From positions 1 through 57,739 of the forward strand of contig JADIMH010000038.1 of assembly GCA_017694885.1 (NCBI GenBank): a stretch of DNA of 57,739 nucleotides. Direction: 5' to 3'. The notes under the pieces were generated by a model. The model was given only the letters and a program-made list of their open reading frames with translations, ran no database searches and was not told the DNA's origin. Positions 26,601-32,973 of the stretch are shown one piece after another. The DNA is from Candidatus Cryptobacteroides faecipullorum. GTDB lineage: Bacteria; Bacteroidota; Bacteroidia; Bacteroidales; UBA932. Numbering within the stretch: the stretch's first letter is position 1; each line of letters opens with the position of its first letter. Position numbers and translations under genes: made by a program.

Positions 26601-26828
26601 GCCCGAGCGCATTCCGTTGATGACATACCGTCCTTCGGCATTGGCTACAGCCGTATATTGTGTACCTGAAGGAATGTGTACCGCTACTATTGCGGCTCCC
26701 GCCAATGGTTCCATGCTTTCATCGGTGATATGTCCCGTAAGTCCCGATGTCGTTACCTGCGCGAAGGCAGTCAGAGAGGAAATAATGATGACAAGTGCAA
26801 TATTGATTGCTTTAATTGTATGATTCAT
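23604..26828 (-). CDS. Oar-like TonB-dependent outer-membrane receptor
   Basis: The protein has 1074 residues with a Sec signal peptide ending near AFA (~24). Residues ~30-110 form a carboxypeptidase-regulatory-like beta domain ([19 protein letters not shown]). A plug-like region follows, with a [34 protein letters not shown] motif typical of Oar-type receptors, then a long barrel ending in RLTF. Unlike SusC proteins it has no SusD partner. The ligand is unknown, and Oar proteins have been connected with protein or peptide transport and with secretion. A -7 box TATCTTTG (26865-26872, minus strand) lies 36 bp upstream of the start. Confidence 0.9.
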   Translation of the reverse strand: [1074 protein letters not shown]

Positions 26829-26864
26829 AATACTTTAATCCTTTCGTCCCTAATTTTAAAGGCG

Positions 26865-26872
26865 CAAAGATA
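26865..26872 (-). promoter_or_regulatory. -7 box (TATCTTTG) for the Oar-like receptor
   Basis: This perfect TAnnTTTG match on the minus strand lies 36 bp upstream of the receptor start. No -33 TTTG lies at the usual spacing. Confidence 0.5.
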
Positions 26873-26920
26873 GTGTATTTTGCAATATAATCCATATTTG
26901 TGCCCGCTCCGGTGCAGAAG

Positions 26921-27826
26921 TCATTTGGAATAGAATGACTCAATGTCCTTGGCGATCTCCAGGACCGACTGTTTCAGATTTTCCGGAGCAAGCACCTCCA
27001 CTTCGTTGCCATGGGAGAGGATTTCCTGTCTGAAATCGTATGTCGGGGACAGGAAATACTCGAAGACAGCATAGCCGTCGCCTGTCTCCACCTCATTCTG
27101 GGAATGGTGCAGCGGAAGGCTCCTGATGTATTTGGCTTTTGTCCCGTATGCCTTGATCCGTACTGTCTGTGCAGGGTAGTCTTCGTCTACGATTATGCCG
27201 AAACTGTTGTAGAAATATCCTTCCGGATCGAAATCCTTAGGATAGGAAAATCTGTTGTCCGTCTGTCTCAGTCCCAGTATCCTGTCGAGAGAGTAGATCC
27301 TCAGGGCATCGAATCCGATATTCCTGGCGACCAGATACCATCTCTGTCTGAACACTTTTACACAATAAGGCTCAACCTCGAATGTCGCTTCCTTTTCTTT
27401 CCAGAAATTCCTGTATGTGATTTCGACTGCCACCCCGTCCCGCATGGCCTCGATCAGCGGGGCGAGATAATTCTGTCCGGAAGGGATGCTTTCAAACAGG
27501 ATCCTGTGCTTGATATGGTGGCTCTCATTTATGAGGTTGTTCACCGCAAAAGTGTTGAGCAGCCAGCTTCTTACACCTCCTTTCTCTATATCGTCCGCGT
27601 TTTCGATATAATATTTGTACCCGTCACGCTTGTCGCACAGGATGTTGATGTCGAACATGTCCTCGATTGCCGCACGGTGGTTGTGGAATGTCCTGAGCGG
27701 CAGTTCTTTCCCATCGCACAACGGACTCCGCTGCCATTTGTCGCTGATTTCTTCAAAGGTTATTTTTCCTGCACGGTAAATGGTGTCTACCAGCCATATA
27801 TACCGTCTGAACATGTCTTTTGCCAT
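26921..27826 (-). CDS. WYL-domain transcriptional regulator
   Basis: The protein has 301 residues from the ATG at 27826. A longer frame would need a TTG start. The N-terminal ~80 residues form a helix-turn-helix region (ITFEEISDKWQRSP, LRTFHNHRAAIEDMF). Residues ~140-230 form a WYL ligand-sensing domain (VAVEITYRNFWKEKEATFEVEPYCVKVFRQRWYLVARN), followed by a C-terminal WCX-like extension. WYL regulators bind nucleic acid ligands and often control defence or stress genes. The next genes upstream (AAA+ ATPase, toxin pair, PLD-like) are candidate targets. A TATTTTTG -7 box (27852-27859) lies 25 bp upstream. Confidence 0.88.
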   Translation of the reverse strand: MAKDMFRRYIWLVDTIYRAGKITFEEISDKWQRSPLCDGKELPLRTFHNHRAAIEDMFDINILCDKRDGYKYYIENADDIEKGGVRSWLLNTFAVNNLINESHHIKHRILFESIPSGQNYLAPLIEAMRDGVAVEITYRNFWKEKEATFEVEPYCVKVFRQRWYLVARNIGFDALRIYSLDRILGLRQTDNRFSYPKDFDPEGYFYNSFGIIVDEDYPAQTVRIKAYGTKAKYIRSLPLHHSQNEVETGDGYAVFEYFLSPTYDFRQEILSHGNEVEVLAPENLKQSVLEIAKDIESFYSK

Positions 27827-27867
27827 AGTATTTCCATTGTTTTGCAAATTTCAAAAATATATAAATG

Positions 27868-29544
27868 TCAGAACCCTATTTTCCTCTGTCTGTCGGTTTT
27901 GATGATCGATTCATTGTCGCACAATTCTTTCAATCTTTCCAGCCCGTTTCCGTCCTCTCCGTAGAGAATCTTTTCTACCGAGCGTTTTCTGGAAATGTTT
28001 TCTATCTGCCCTCCGCTGAATCCGTATTGCGTCGCGAGCATGCGGGCTTCCTCTTTTGATATGTCCGGAAGCATTGACTCCCAGATGGATTGCCTTGCCT
28101 CGACGGATGGTTTGTCGAACTGTATCTTATAGAGGAACCTCCTTTCGAATGCCTTGTCCATGTTCTGGGTAAGGTTGGTGGTGGCTATCATGATTCCGGT
28201 AAGGTTCTCCATTTCCTGGAGAATGATGTTCTGGATGGAGTTTTCCATCTTCTCCACCGCCCGTTCCGCTCCTTCCTGCCTTTTACCGATGATGGCATCG
28301 GCTTCATTGAAGAAAAGAATCGGAGCCTTTCCCTCTTTCTCCACGAGGGAACGGTATCTGTCGAACAGCGCCTTTATGTTTTTCTCGCTTTCTCCCACCC
28401 ACATGCTCTTTATCTCGGATACATTGACCTGTAATATGTTGCGCTCTGTCAAGCGGGCTATCTGGTAGACCGTTTCTGTCTTTCCTGTACCCGGACCGCC
28501 ATGGAACAGGCAGGCGAACCCTGTCCTCATCCCGTTCTCTTTGAGCCGGGTCTGTATACGGGAGAAGTTCTCCTGCATGAGGAGGCTGGTCAGGGTGTCT
28601 ACCTGTTTCTGTTCTGAAGCATTGTAGAACATTCTTTTAGGCGCCAGACTGCTGTATTTCAGAAGGTTCTTGTCCTCTTTCGCGTTCCGTATATTTATGT
28701 CCAGTTCTGAAAGGAGTCCGGTCTTGGCCATATCCGTAAGCTTGAAACTGGATCTGTCGCCGAGTCCTCCCGAACCTGCATTTTCTATGAGTCCTTCCTT
28801 GAACAGAGGGTGGTCCATTCTTTCGAGCGCGCTCTTCTGACGCCTGAAATCGGACTTGTGTTCAAACAGATTGTTGAAGTCATGGAATCCGATACAGTCA
28901 TCGCTGTCCCTGACGAAAAGATGACAGAAGAATATCAGCAGGAGCCTTTCTTTGTCAGGCAGATCATATGACATGACCTTTTTGACGAAATCCAGCTGAG
29001 GATTGACCTCGAAGAGGTATGTGATTTCTTCCTGAAGCGACTGCTCTGATATTTCGTCGTCGGTCTTTTGGGTAAGAAGGTCATCCAACGCCTCGAACAG
29101 TTCGTCGCAACTTATTCCTTTCATGTCTTTAGGGGTGTACGGCCTCTCCTTCTTGATGGATTCGACTACTTCCTTTGGAACTTTGTAGCACTTGTCTCCC
29201 GATAGACCGGAGCAACGTATGAGTTTCCTTTTCTCCAGTTCATCGATGTCGGAGGAATAACGCAGAACGCTGATGGTCCGGCAGCTGAAATGATTTGCGA
29301 GATCGCGCATACGGATTCTGGAATCATCGCTCTGGTCGATGAATATGCAGAACATCAGCGCCTGCCCCGGTGTCATGTCCAGTTTTTTGCTGACGATATC
29401 GATATAGCTGCCGGCCTCTGCGAAGAATTTGTCTTCGAGTTCCGATCTCGATGAGAGTTTGACTACCTGCTCCATGGCTTGAAGAAGCCCCATCTTCTCA
29501 GGAGCGGCATCAGCTGTTTTTCCGGCTTTCTTTGTCTTTCCCAT
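27868..29544 (-). CDS. AAA+ ATPase (FtsH/p97-like central domain) with helical N-terminal region
   Basis: The protein has 558 residues from the ATG at 29544. The 20 extra codons upstream overlap the promoter and the inverted-repeat operator, so they were not used. The first ~300 residues are helical and include a winged-helix-like stretch (MRDLANHFSCRTISVLRYSSDIDELEKRKLI). The AAA+ core has Walker A GGPGTGKTET, a Walker B variant ILFFNEADAI (Asn-Glu instead of Asp-Glu), sensor 1 IATTN and arginine-finger-region AFERRFLYKI. The protein probably remodels another protein. The substrate is unknown. The Asn in Walker B is worth noting, though similar wording occurs in related Bacteroidota ATPases. 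Confidence 0.85.
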   Translation of the reverse strand: MGKTKKAGKTADAAPEKMGLLQAMEQVVKLSSRSELEDKFFAEAGSYIDIVSKKLDMTPGQALMFCIFIDQSDDSRIRMRDLANHFSCRTISVLRYSSDIDELEKRKLIRCSGLSGDKCYKVPKEVVESIKKERPYTPKDMKGISCDELFEALDDLLTQKTDDEISEQSLQEEITYLFEVNPQLDFVKKVMSYDLPDKERLLLIFFCHLFVRDSDDCIGFHDFNNLFEHKSDFRRQKSALERMDHPLFKEGLIENAGSGGLGDRSSFKLTDMAKTGLLSELDINIRNAKEDKNLLKYSSLAPKRMFYNASEQKQVDTLTSLLMQENFSRIQTRLKENGMRTGFACLFHGGPGTGKTETVYQIARLTERNILQVNVSEIKSMWVGESEKNIKALFDRYRSLVEKEGKAPILFFNEADAIIGKRQEGAERAVEKMENSIQNIILQEMENLTGIMIATTNLTQNMDKAFERRFLYKIQFDKPSVEARQSIWESMLPDISKEEARMLATQYGFSGGQIENISRKRSVEKILYGEDGNGLERLKELCDNESIIKTDRQRKIGF

Positions 29545-29567
29545 ACTCGTTCCCTTTAATTCGGTGA

Positions 29568-29575
29568 CAAAGATA
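29568..29575 (-). promoter_or_regulatory. -7 box (TATCTTTG) of the AAA+ ATPase gene
   Basis: TATCTTTG on the minus strand matches TAnnTTTG and lies 23 bp upstream of the chosen start at 29544. The adjacent inverted repeat (29579-29609) covers the -33 region. Confidence 0.6.
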
Positions 29576-29578
29576 GGC

Positions 29579-29609
29579 TTCACATGTGTAAAAATATGGC
29601 ACATGTGAA
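29579..29609. promoter_or_regulatory. Operator-like perfect inverted repeat TTCACATGTG-N11-CACATGTGAA
   Basis: Two 10-bp arms (29579-29588 and 29600-29609) are exact reverse complements, and each contains the 8-bp palindrome CACATGTG. The centre lies about 20 bp upstream of the -7 box, so a bound protein would cover the promoter. It therefore reads as a repressor operator for the AAA+ ATPase gene. The binding protein is unknown. The nearby WYL regulator is the obvious candidate. Confidence 0.6.
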
Positions 29610-29625
29610 AAATTCCGGCAGAAAG

Positions 29626-30228
29626 TTATTCAGAAGGTAGGAGAAATCTTGCCCAAAGCGGAATATTCTCAATATATTGCTTTATCAGATGCCCGTTAGA
29701 TAAACGAAATAATAATCTTGCCTCAGCATTATCAATTGAATTGTCATATATATAAGCTCTGTCTACGAATTTACTGACAATGCTGCTGTTTGCAATAGAC
29801 TTATCGTATCTGGAAATGATTTTTGATATCGGGACATCATGTCCGCCTTCCATAACTCTTCTGGCAATACGCGAAGCATTGATTACAGGGCTTTCTGTAC
29901 ATACAAAGAAAAACCGGATAAAAAAACCGGCATGGTGTGCTCTGAGTATATAATTGATTTTATCCTCTGCCGACAGAACGGTTTCAAAAATAAGACTGGT
30001 TCTATTTTTCAAACAATCTTCCCTCAGTGTTTCACAATATTTTACTGATTGTATAATTGCCTCTTTGGAATTCCAGTCACCGAACTTTTCCTGGGCAATG
30101 ATGTCCGGATTAATATAAATGGCGTTTTCCATCCATTCATGTCGCAGAATTTTCGATGTTACGGAAGTTTTGCCGGAACCGTTCGGGCCGGCAATAATTA
30201 TGAGAACGGGTTTATGGATATCACTCAT
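29626..30228 (-). CDS. Zeta-toxin-like P-loop kinase
   Basis: The protein has 200 residues. Walker A AGPNGSGKTS lies at 13-22, followed by YINPDIIAQEKFG and FETVLS, the pattern of zeta toxin and related P-loop kinases. Zeta toxins phosphorylate UDP-N-acetylglucosamine and poison peptidoglycan synthesis. Some family members instead act on other small substrates. The start overlaps the end of a 69-codon gene by 8 bp, as in toxin-antitoxin pairs. By eye the gene is AT-richer than the housekeeping genes around it, suggesting transfer. The toxin assignment is family-based. Confidence 0.82.
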   Translation of the reverse strand: MSDIHKPVLIIIAGPNGSGKTSVTSKILRHEWMENAIYINPDIIAQEKFGDWNSKEAIIQSVKYCETLREDCLKNRTSLIFETVLSAEDKINYILRAHHAGFFIRFFFVCTESPVINASRIARRVMEGGHDVPISKIISRYDKSIANSSIVSKFVDRAYIYDNSIDNAEARLLFRLSNGHLIKQYIENIPLWARFLLPSE

Positions 30229-30430
30229 TGACAGCTTCAGCTATACGGTCTTTCCATTCATATTGCTTTCGTTCAACCATAATTTTTAAATTGCCGAAGA
30301 ATCTTGCAGATGCTTCCTCGTTTTTTCTTGTGGCATCATCGCAGACTTCTTTCATTATGGTTGAAAGCATTTCATCTGTCGGTTCTTCCAAACTTGTCAG
30401 ACGATAATTATTTATATCTTGTCCTGTCAT
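30221..30430 (-). CDS. Putative antitoxin of the zeta-like toxin
   Basis: The protein has 69 residues (MTGQDINNYRLTSLEEPTDE at the N-terminus), acidic at the start and helical throughout. It lies immediately upstream of the zeta-like kinase and overlaps it by 8 bp. Size, position and overlap are those of an antitoxin gene, and it is not similar to classical epsilon antitoxin by eye. A TAATTTTG -7 box (30448-30455, minus strand) lies 17 bp upstream. The function is inferred from context only. Confidence 0.6.
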   Translation of the reverse strand: MTGQDINNYRLTSLEEPTDEMLSTIMKEVCDDATRKNEEASARFFGNLKIMVERKQYEWKDRIAEAVNE

Positions 30431-30447
30431 AGAATATGCATATATCG

Positions 30448-30455
30448 CAAAATTA
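30448..30455 (-). promoter_or_regulatory. -7 box (TAATTTTG) of the toxin-antitoxin pair
   Basis: TAATTTTG on the minus strand matches TAnnTTTG and lies 17 bp upstream of the antitoxin start, giving a very short leader. No -33 box was identified. Confidence 0.45.
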
Positions 30456-30529
30456 GCATAATAATTCTGTTTGACGGTATTTACTGCATAGAATTTCGCT
30501 GTTTGTTATTTCAAAAGTAATATGCAGCT

Positions 30530-31051
30530 TTATATTATCGGGTCGCCGCAGAACTGTCTCCTGCCGCAGGCCTTGCATTTTTCGCCTCTCCAGACCGAAT
30601 CGAAATGTTCCGCCGCGGCATCGACCAGAGACAGGTCGTCTGTCAGGATTCCCGCTTCGAAGTTCCTCATTCTTACGCTTTTCATCCCGATTCCGGCTCC
30701 GGTCAGATTGGCTGACCCGATATATGCTTCCTTGAAATCGAAAATCATCATCTTGAAATGGATTCTCGGACACAGTACCCTTTCCAGCCGGTCCGCCAGT
30801 ACCGGGTATCTGTCGAAGTCTTCACGGAAAAGAGGGCCCGGTTCTTTGGCATGCATCAGCCTCACCTGGACTCCTTTTCTGATAAGGCCGGCGATGACAC
30901 CCAGAAAAGGAATCTGTCCGGTCCCGGTTTTTACATGCAGGTCCTTGATATCGGCTGTCGCTACCCATAGGTTCCCTTTCACTTTCCCTACTTTTTCCAG
31001 GACCTTTGTATAATGGTCATAATCCGCTATATAGACGGTCTTGTTTTCCAT
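30530..31051 (-). CDS. PLD-like (HKD) phosphodiesterase/nuclease-like protein
   Basis: The protein has 173 residues from the ATG at 31051. A longer frame begins in repeat sequence (GGIYRAEPV) that is also present outside any gene at 34.77 kb, so the extra 41 codons are unlikely to be real. One HKD motif is visible, HFKMMIFD, with the conserved downstream GSANLTGAG. A single-HKD protein would need to dimerise to form an active site, as in Nuc-type nucleases. The end carries a CKACGRRQFC segment that could bind metal. Its substrate may be nucleic acid or lipid. It is isolated between the toxin pair and a repeat region. Confidence 0.8.
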   Translation of the reverse strand: MENKTVYIADYDHYTKVLEKVGKVKGNLWVATADIKDLHVKTGTGQIPFLGVIAGLIRKGVQVRLMHAKEPGPLFREDFDRYPVLADRLERVLCPRIHFKMMIFDFKEAYIGSANLTGAGIGMKSVRMRNFEAGILTDDLSLVDAAAEHFDSVWRGEKCKACGRRQFCGDPII

Positions 31052-31073
31052 GGTAAGATTCTTTGCTGCGCTG

Positions 31074-31081
31074 CAAATATA
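31074..31081 (-). promoter_or_regulatory. -7 box (TATATTTG) of the PLD-like gene
   Basis: TATATTTG on the minus strand matches TAnnTTTG and lies 22 bp upstream of the ATG at 31051. This supports the shorter start. A TACTTTTG box further upstream (31115-31122) is a second possibility and lies inside repeat A. Confidence 0.5.
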
Positions 31082-31109
31082 GTTATCACGTATGCAAAAC
31101 CGCTGCGTA

Positions 31110-31177
31110 TATCCGCAAAAGTACACCGGGTTTATGCCGGCCGTAACCGGTTCGGCCCGGTAAATCCCTCCCACGCT
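31110..31177. repeat. Repeat A, left copy (inverted relative to 34758-34820)
   Basis: Read on the minus strand, this ~65-bp stretch matches the copy at 34758-34820. The shared features are GGGAGGGATTTACCG, then CCGAACC and TAAAC, ending at TTTTGC-GATA. By eye the identity is about 75-80%. It lies directly upstream of the PLD-like gene. Confidence 0.6.
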
Positions 31178-31242
31178 TCCAGCGCGGGCCCCTCCCGTTC
31201 ACGAGGCCACGGGCGGCCACGCCGTCCGAACCGGTTATGGCC
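31139..31242. repeat. Palindromic element with 17-bp inverted arms
   Basis: GGCCGTAACCGGTTCGG (31139-31155) and CCGAACCGGTTATGGCC (31226-31242) pair with one mismatch around a ~70-nt GC-rich loop. The left arm lies within repeat A. It could form a long RNA or DNA hairpin. No gene was seen in it. Confidence 0.55.
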
Positions 31243-31297
31243 AGCAGTCATATTCCTGATTCTATTAAAGGATATATCTTCATACTGGCGCTCCGGC

Positions 31298-31533
31298 ACA
31301 CCTGCGGTTGAGGAAAATTGATAAGTGGTTGAAAATTATTATATTACAACGGTTTGTGTTTCGCAGGTGGGACATAACAGAGCACACCTGCAGTAGCAGA
31401 ACGGCATTCTACTGCATTCAGAGCCACATCCGCCACCGCAGGTGTGTCGGGAAATGTTACACCTGCGATTGTGCAGGATGTGTAATGTGCTGATAATCAT
31501 CTTTTCCCAGCGAAATGCCAACAGCAGGTGTGT
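31298..31533. repeat. Cluster of ACACCTGC / GCAGGTGT motifs in both orientations
   Basis: The 8-mer ACACCTGC or its near-complement occurs at 31298, 31362 (CGCAGGTG), 31384, 31437 (CGCAGGTGTGT), 31459 and 31524 (GCAGGTGTGT) within ~235 bp of non-coding DNA. GCAGGATGTGTAATG at 31473 and GCAGGTGTGTAATG at 31524 are also near-copies of each other. The 12-mer ACTGCATTCAGA recurs at 31411 and 31605. The region has no convincing ORF. It may be a set of protein-binding sites or a decayed repeat element. Confidence 0.55.
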
Positions 31534-31766
31534 AATGACTGGTGATTTGTCGGGAACAGCAGGCTTCGATTAGGATGTAATTGCAGAAAAGTTTGCGCGG
31601 CTGGACTGCATTCAGAACTTTTGCGAATAGAATTCGCATCAGCGGGAAATCCATGTCGATTCGGAACCAGAGAGTTCATGTCAACTTTTTCAAGGACGAA
31701 ATTTAACCTTGGTGTAGGTGTGTTTTCTTGTAATACTTTAAGAATCAGTTCTTTAACGATGCTATT

Positions 31767-31870
31767 GCTTGCGCCAGACCCCTTACGGAACCACCCCTGG
31801 TGCAACTTGTTTGACGCCTAACTATCTGATAATAAGCGCATAACTTCATTTTCTGTCTGCGCCAGGGTTA
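31767..31870. repeat. Repeat B, left copy (inverted relative to 34588-34691)
   Basis: The reverse complement of this stretch runs from AACCCTGGCGCA to GGGGTCTGGCGCAAGC and aligns along its length with 34588-34691. The shared core around AGGGGTGGT-CCG-AAGGGGTCTGG is nearly 90% identical by eye. The remaining bases of the 1-kb gene-free gap (31052-32053) hold the other repeats listed here and no supported gene. Confidence 0.6.
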
Positions 31871-31890
31871 TAAAGATTGTAATGATTCAC

Positions 31891-32020
31891 CGGAGAACCG
31901 CCACCCTCGCTGAATGTCATTTCGACTGGAGAACAGCCACACTCACGAGAGGCGCCCCTATGTTGTCATTTCGACCGACCAGAGAGAGCGGAGAAATCTG
32001 CATGAAAAATCCTGCAGATT
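31891..32020. repeat. Tandem TGTCATTTCGAC-type repeats with hairpin
   Basis: GTCATTTCGAC occurs at 31916-31926 and 31965-31975, and a 20-bp GGAGAAC-GCCAC unit recurs 36 bp apart (31891 and 31927). AATCTGCA (31995-32002) and TGCAGATT (32013-32020) form a perfect 8-bp hairpin. This is the wording of the common Bacteroidales intergenic repeat. It ends about 30 bp before the truncated gene at 32054, so it may mark the break. Confidence 0.6.
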
Positions 32021-32053
32021 CCCCGGCTCCTGGCTGTCTGTACTAAGGATGAG

Positions 32054-32910
32054 ATGTTGGCGTTTTTGGACGGGAAAATAAAAGAAACACAGGACAGCTA
32101 CGGAGTCTGGCGCTATGTACTTGAAAAAGTGGATTTGTTGCGGTCGTCGGGGTGGAGTAATGAAGCTGGCACATTCGTTTCAAGATGGATTGACTTGCCT
32201 GAGGTCCGACGACACGAAGTGGAAGGACTTCAAAAAGAACAACGGTATGATGAAGCTCTGGATATGCTTGATGACGGAATAAAGGCAGCTGCAGAAGATT
32301 CTTTCGGCAGATATCAACATGAGTGGGTTGAAATGCGGCTCCATATTCATGAACTGCAGGGAGATTGCCAGTCTCAAATTGAGGATTGCCGATGGCTTTT
32401 CTGTAATACCGGCGGAAACCTGGATTATTACCATAAACTGAAAAAACTCGTTCCTCCGTCTGACTGGATGATTTTTCTGAAAAATATGATGGCTGGAATG
32501 ATCTTCTCATGTTTCGGCGGACACAGCAATGCGGCTGACATCTATGTCGAGGAGAAAGATTATCCCCGGTTGTTTAAAACGGTTTCGGATGTGGTGATGG
32601 CTTCCGTCTGGATATGCTGTCTAACTATGCCGGCAGGTTTCCGGTAGAATACACCCGGGATTTGTTCCCTTTGTTTATCTCTGCTTTGAAATGGTATGCC
32701 GAGAAAAATATCGGGCGGCAGTATTATGAGCGCATAGCCGGAATCCTTGGGAAAATCCGCCGGCTTGAAGGAGGAGGGAAGGTCGTTGAGGAACTTGTTG
32801 CAAAATTCCGTGACAAGTATAGCCGCCGCAGGGCAATGATGGAAGTCCTTAAAGATCAGGTTCCACGGCACTATCCTCGATGTTGCCGGAAAAAAGAGAC
32901 TGTAAATTAA
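32054..32910 (+). pseudogene. 5'-truncated, frameshifted gene resembling the C-terminus of a SWIM zinc-finger protein
   Basis: Two overlapping frames make one protein. 32054-~32590 encodes helical repeats (EALDMLDDGIKAAAEDSFG, KKLVPPSDWMIFLKNMM, AADIYVEEKDYPRLF). After a frameshift at ~32580-32600, the next frame continues GFRLDMLSNYAGRFPVEYTRDLF up to GKVVEELVAKFRDKYSRRRAMM. This wording resembles the TPR-like C-terminal part of Bacteroidota SWIM zinc-finger proteins, which are usually much longer. The N-terminal SWIM domain is missing. The 5' break lies at the repeat cluster and the 3' end runs into a miniature inverted-repeat element. Confidence 0.55.
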
Positions 32911-32973
32911 AGTGTGTCTGTAAAGTTAATTATTTTTTCCCCCTTTACTTGACACACTTTAGTTTACAGTCTC
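32896..32973. mobile_element. 78-bp miniature inverted-repeat element (MITE-like)
   Basis: The two 23-bp ends (32896-32918 and 32951-32973) are inverted repeats with one mismatch. Each begins GAGACTGTAAA and continues TAAAGTGTGTC. The centre is ~32 bp of A/T- and C-rich sequence. The ends look like transposon termini with no transposase between them. No clear target duplication is visible in the flanks. It sits between the SWIM-like remnant and the truncated AlbA_2/WYL gene and may have caused or replaced both gene ends. Confidence 0.6.

Noticed and set aside
31051..31174. N-terminal extension of the PLD-like protein (start at 31174)
   Set aside because: These 41 codons are made of repeat A, which also occurs outside genes at 34.77 kb, and they cover a good -7 box. 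The ATG at 31051 is preferred.
31298..31533. Possible CRISPR-like array
   Set aside because: The repeated words are only 8-11 bp, occur in both orientations and have irregular spacing. There are no cas genes nearby.
31497..31821. Small ORFs (60-102 codons) in the repeat region
   Set aside because: They overlap each other on both strands and consist partly of repeat B. There is no promoter fit and no recognisable domain.
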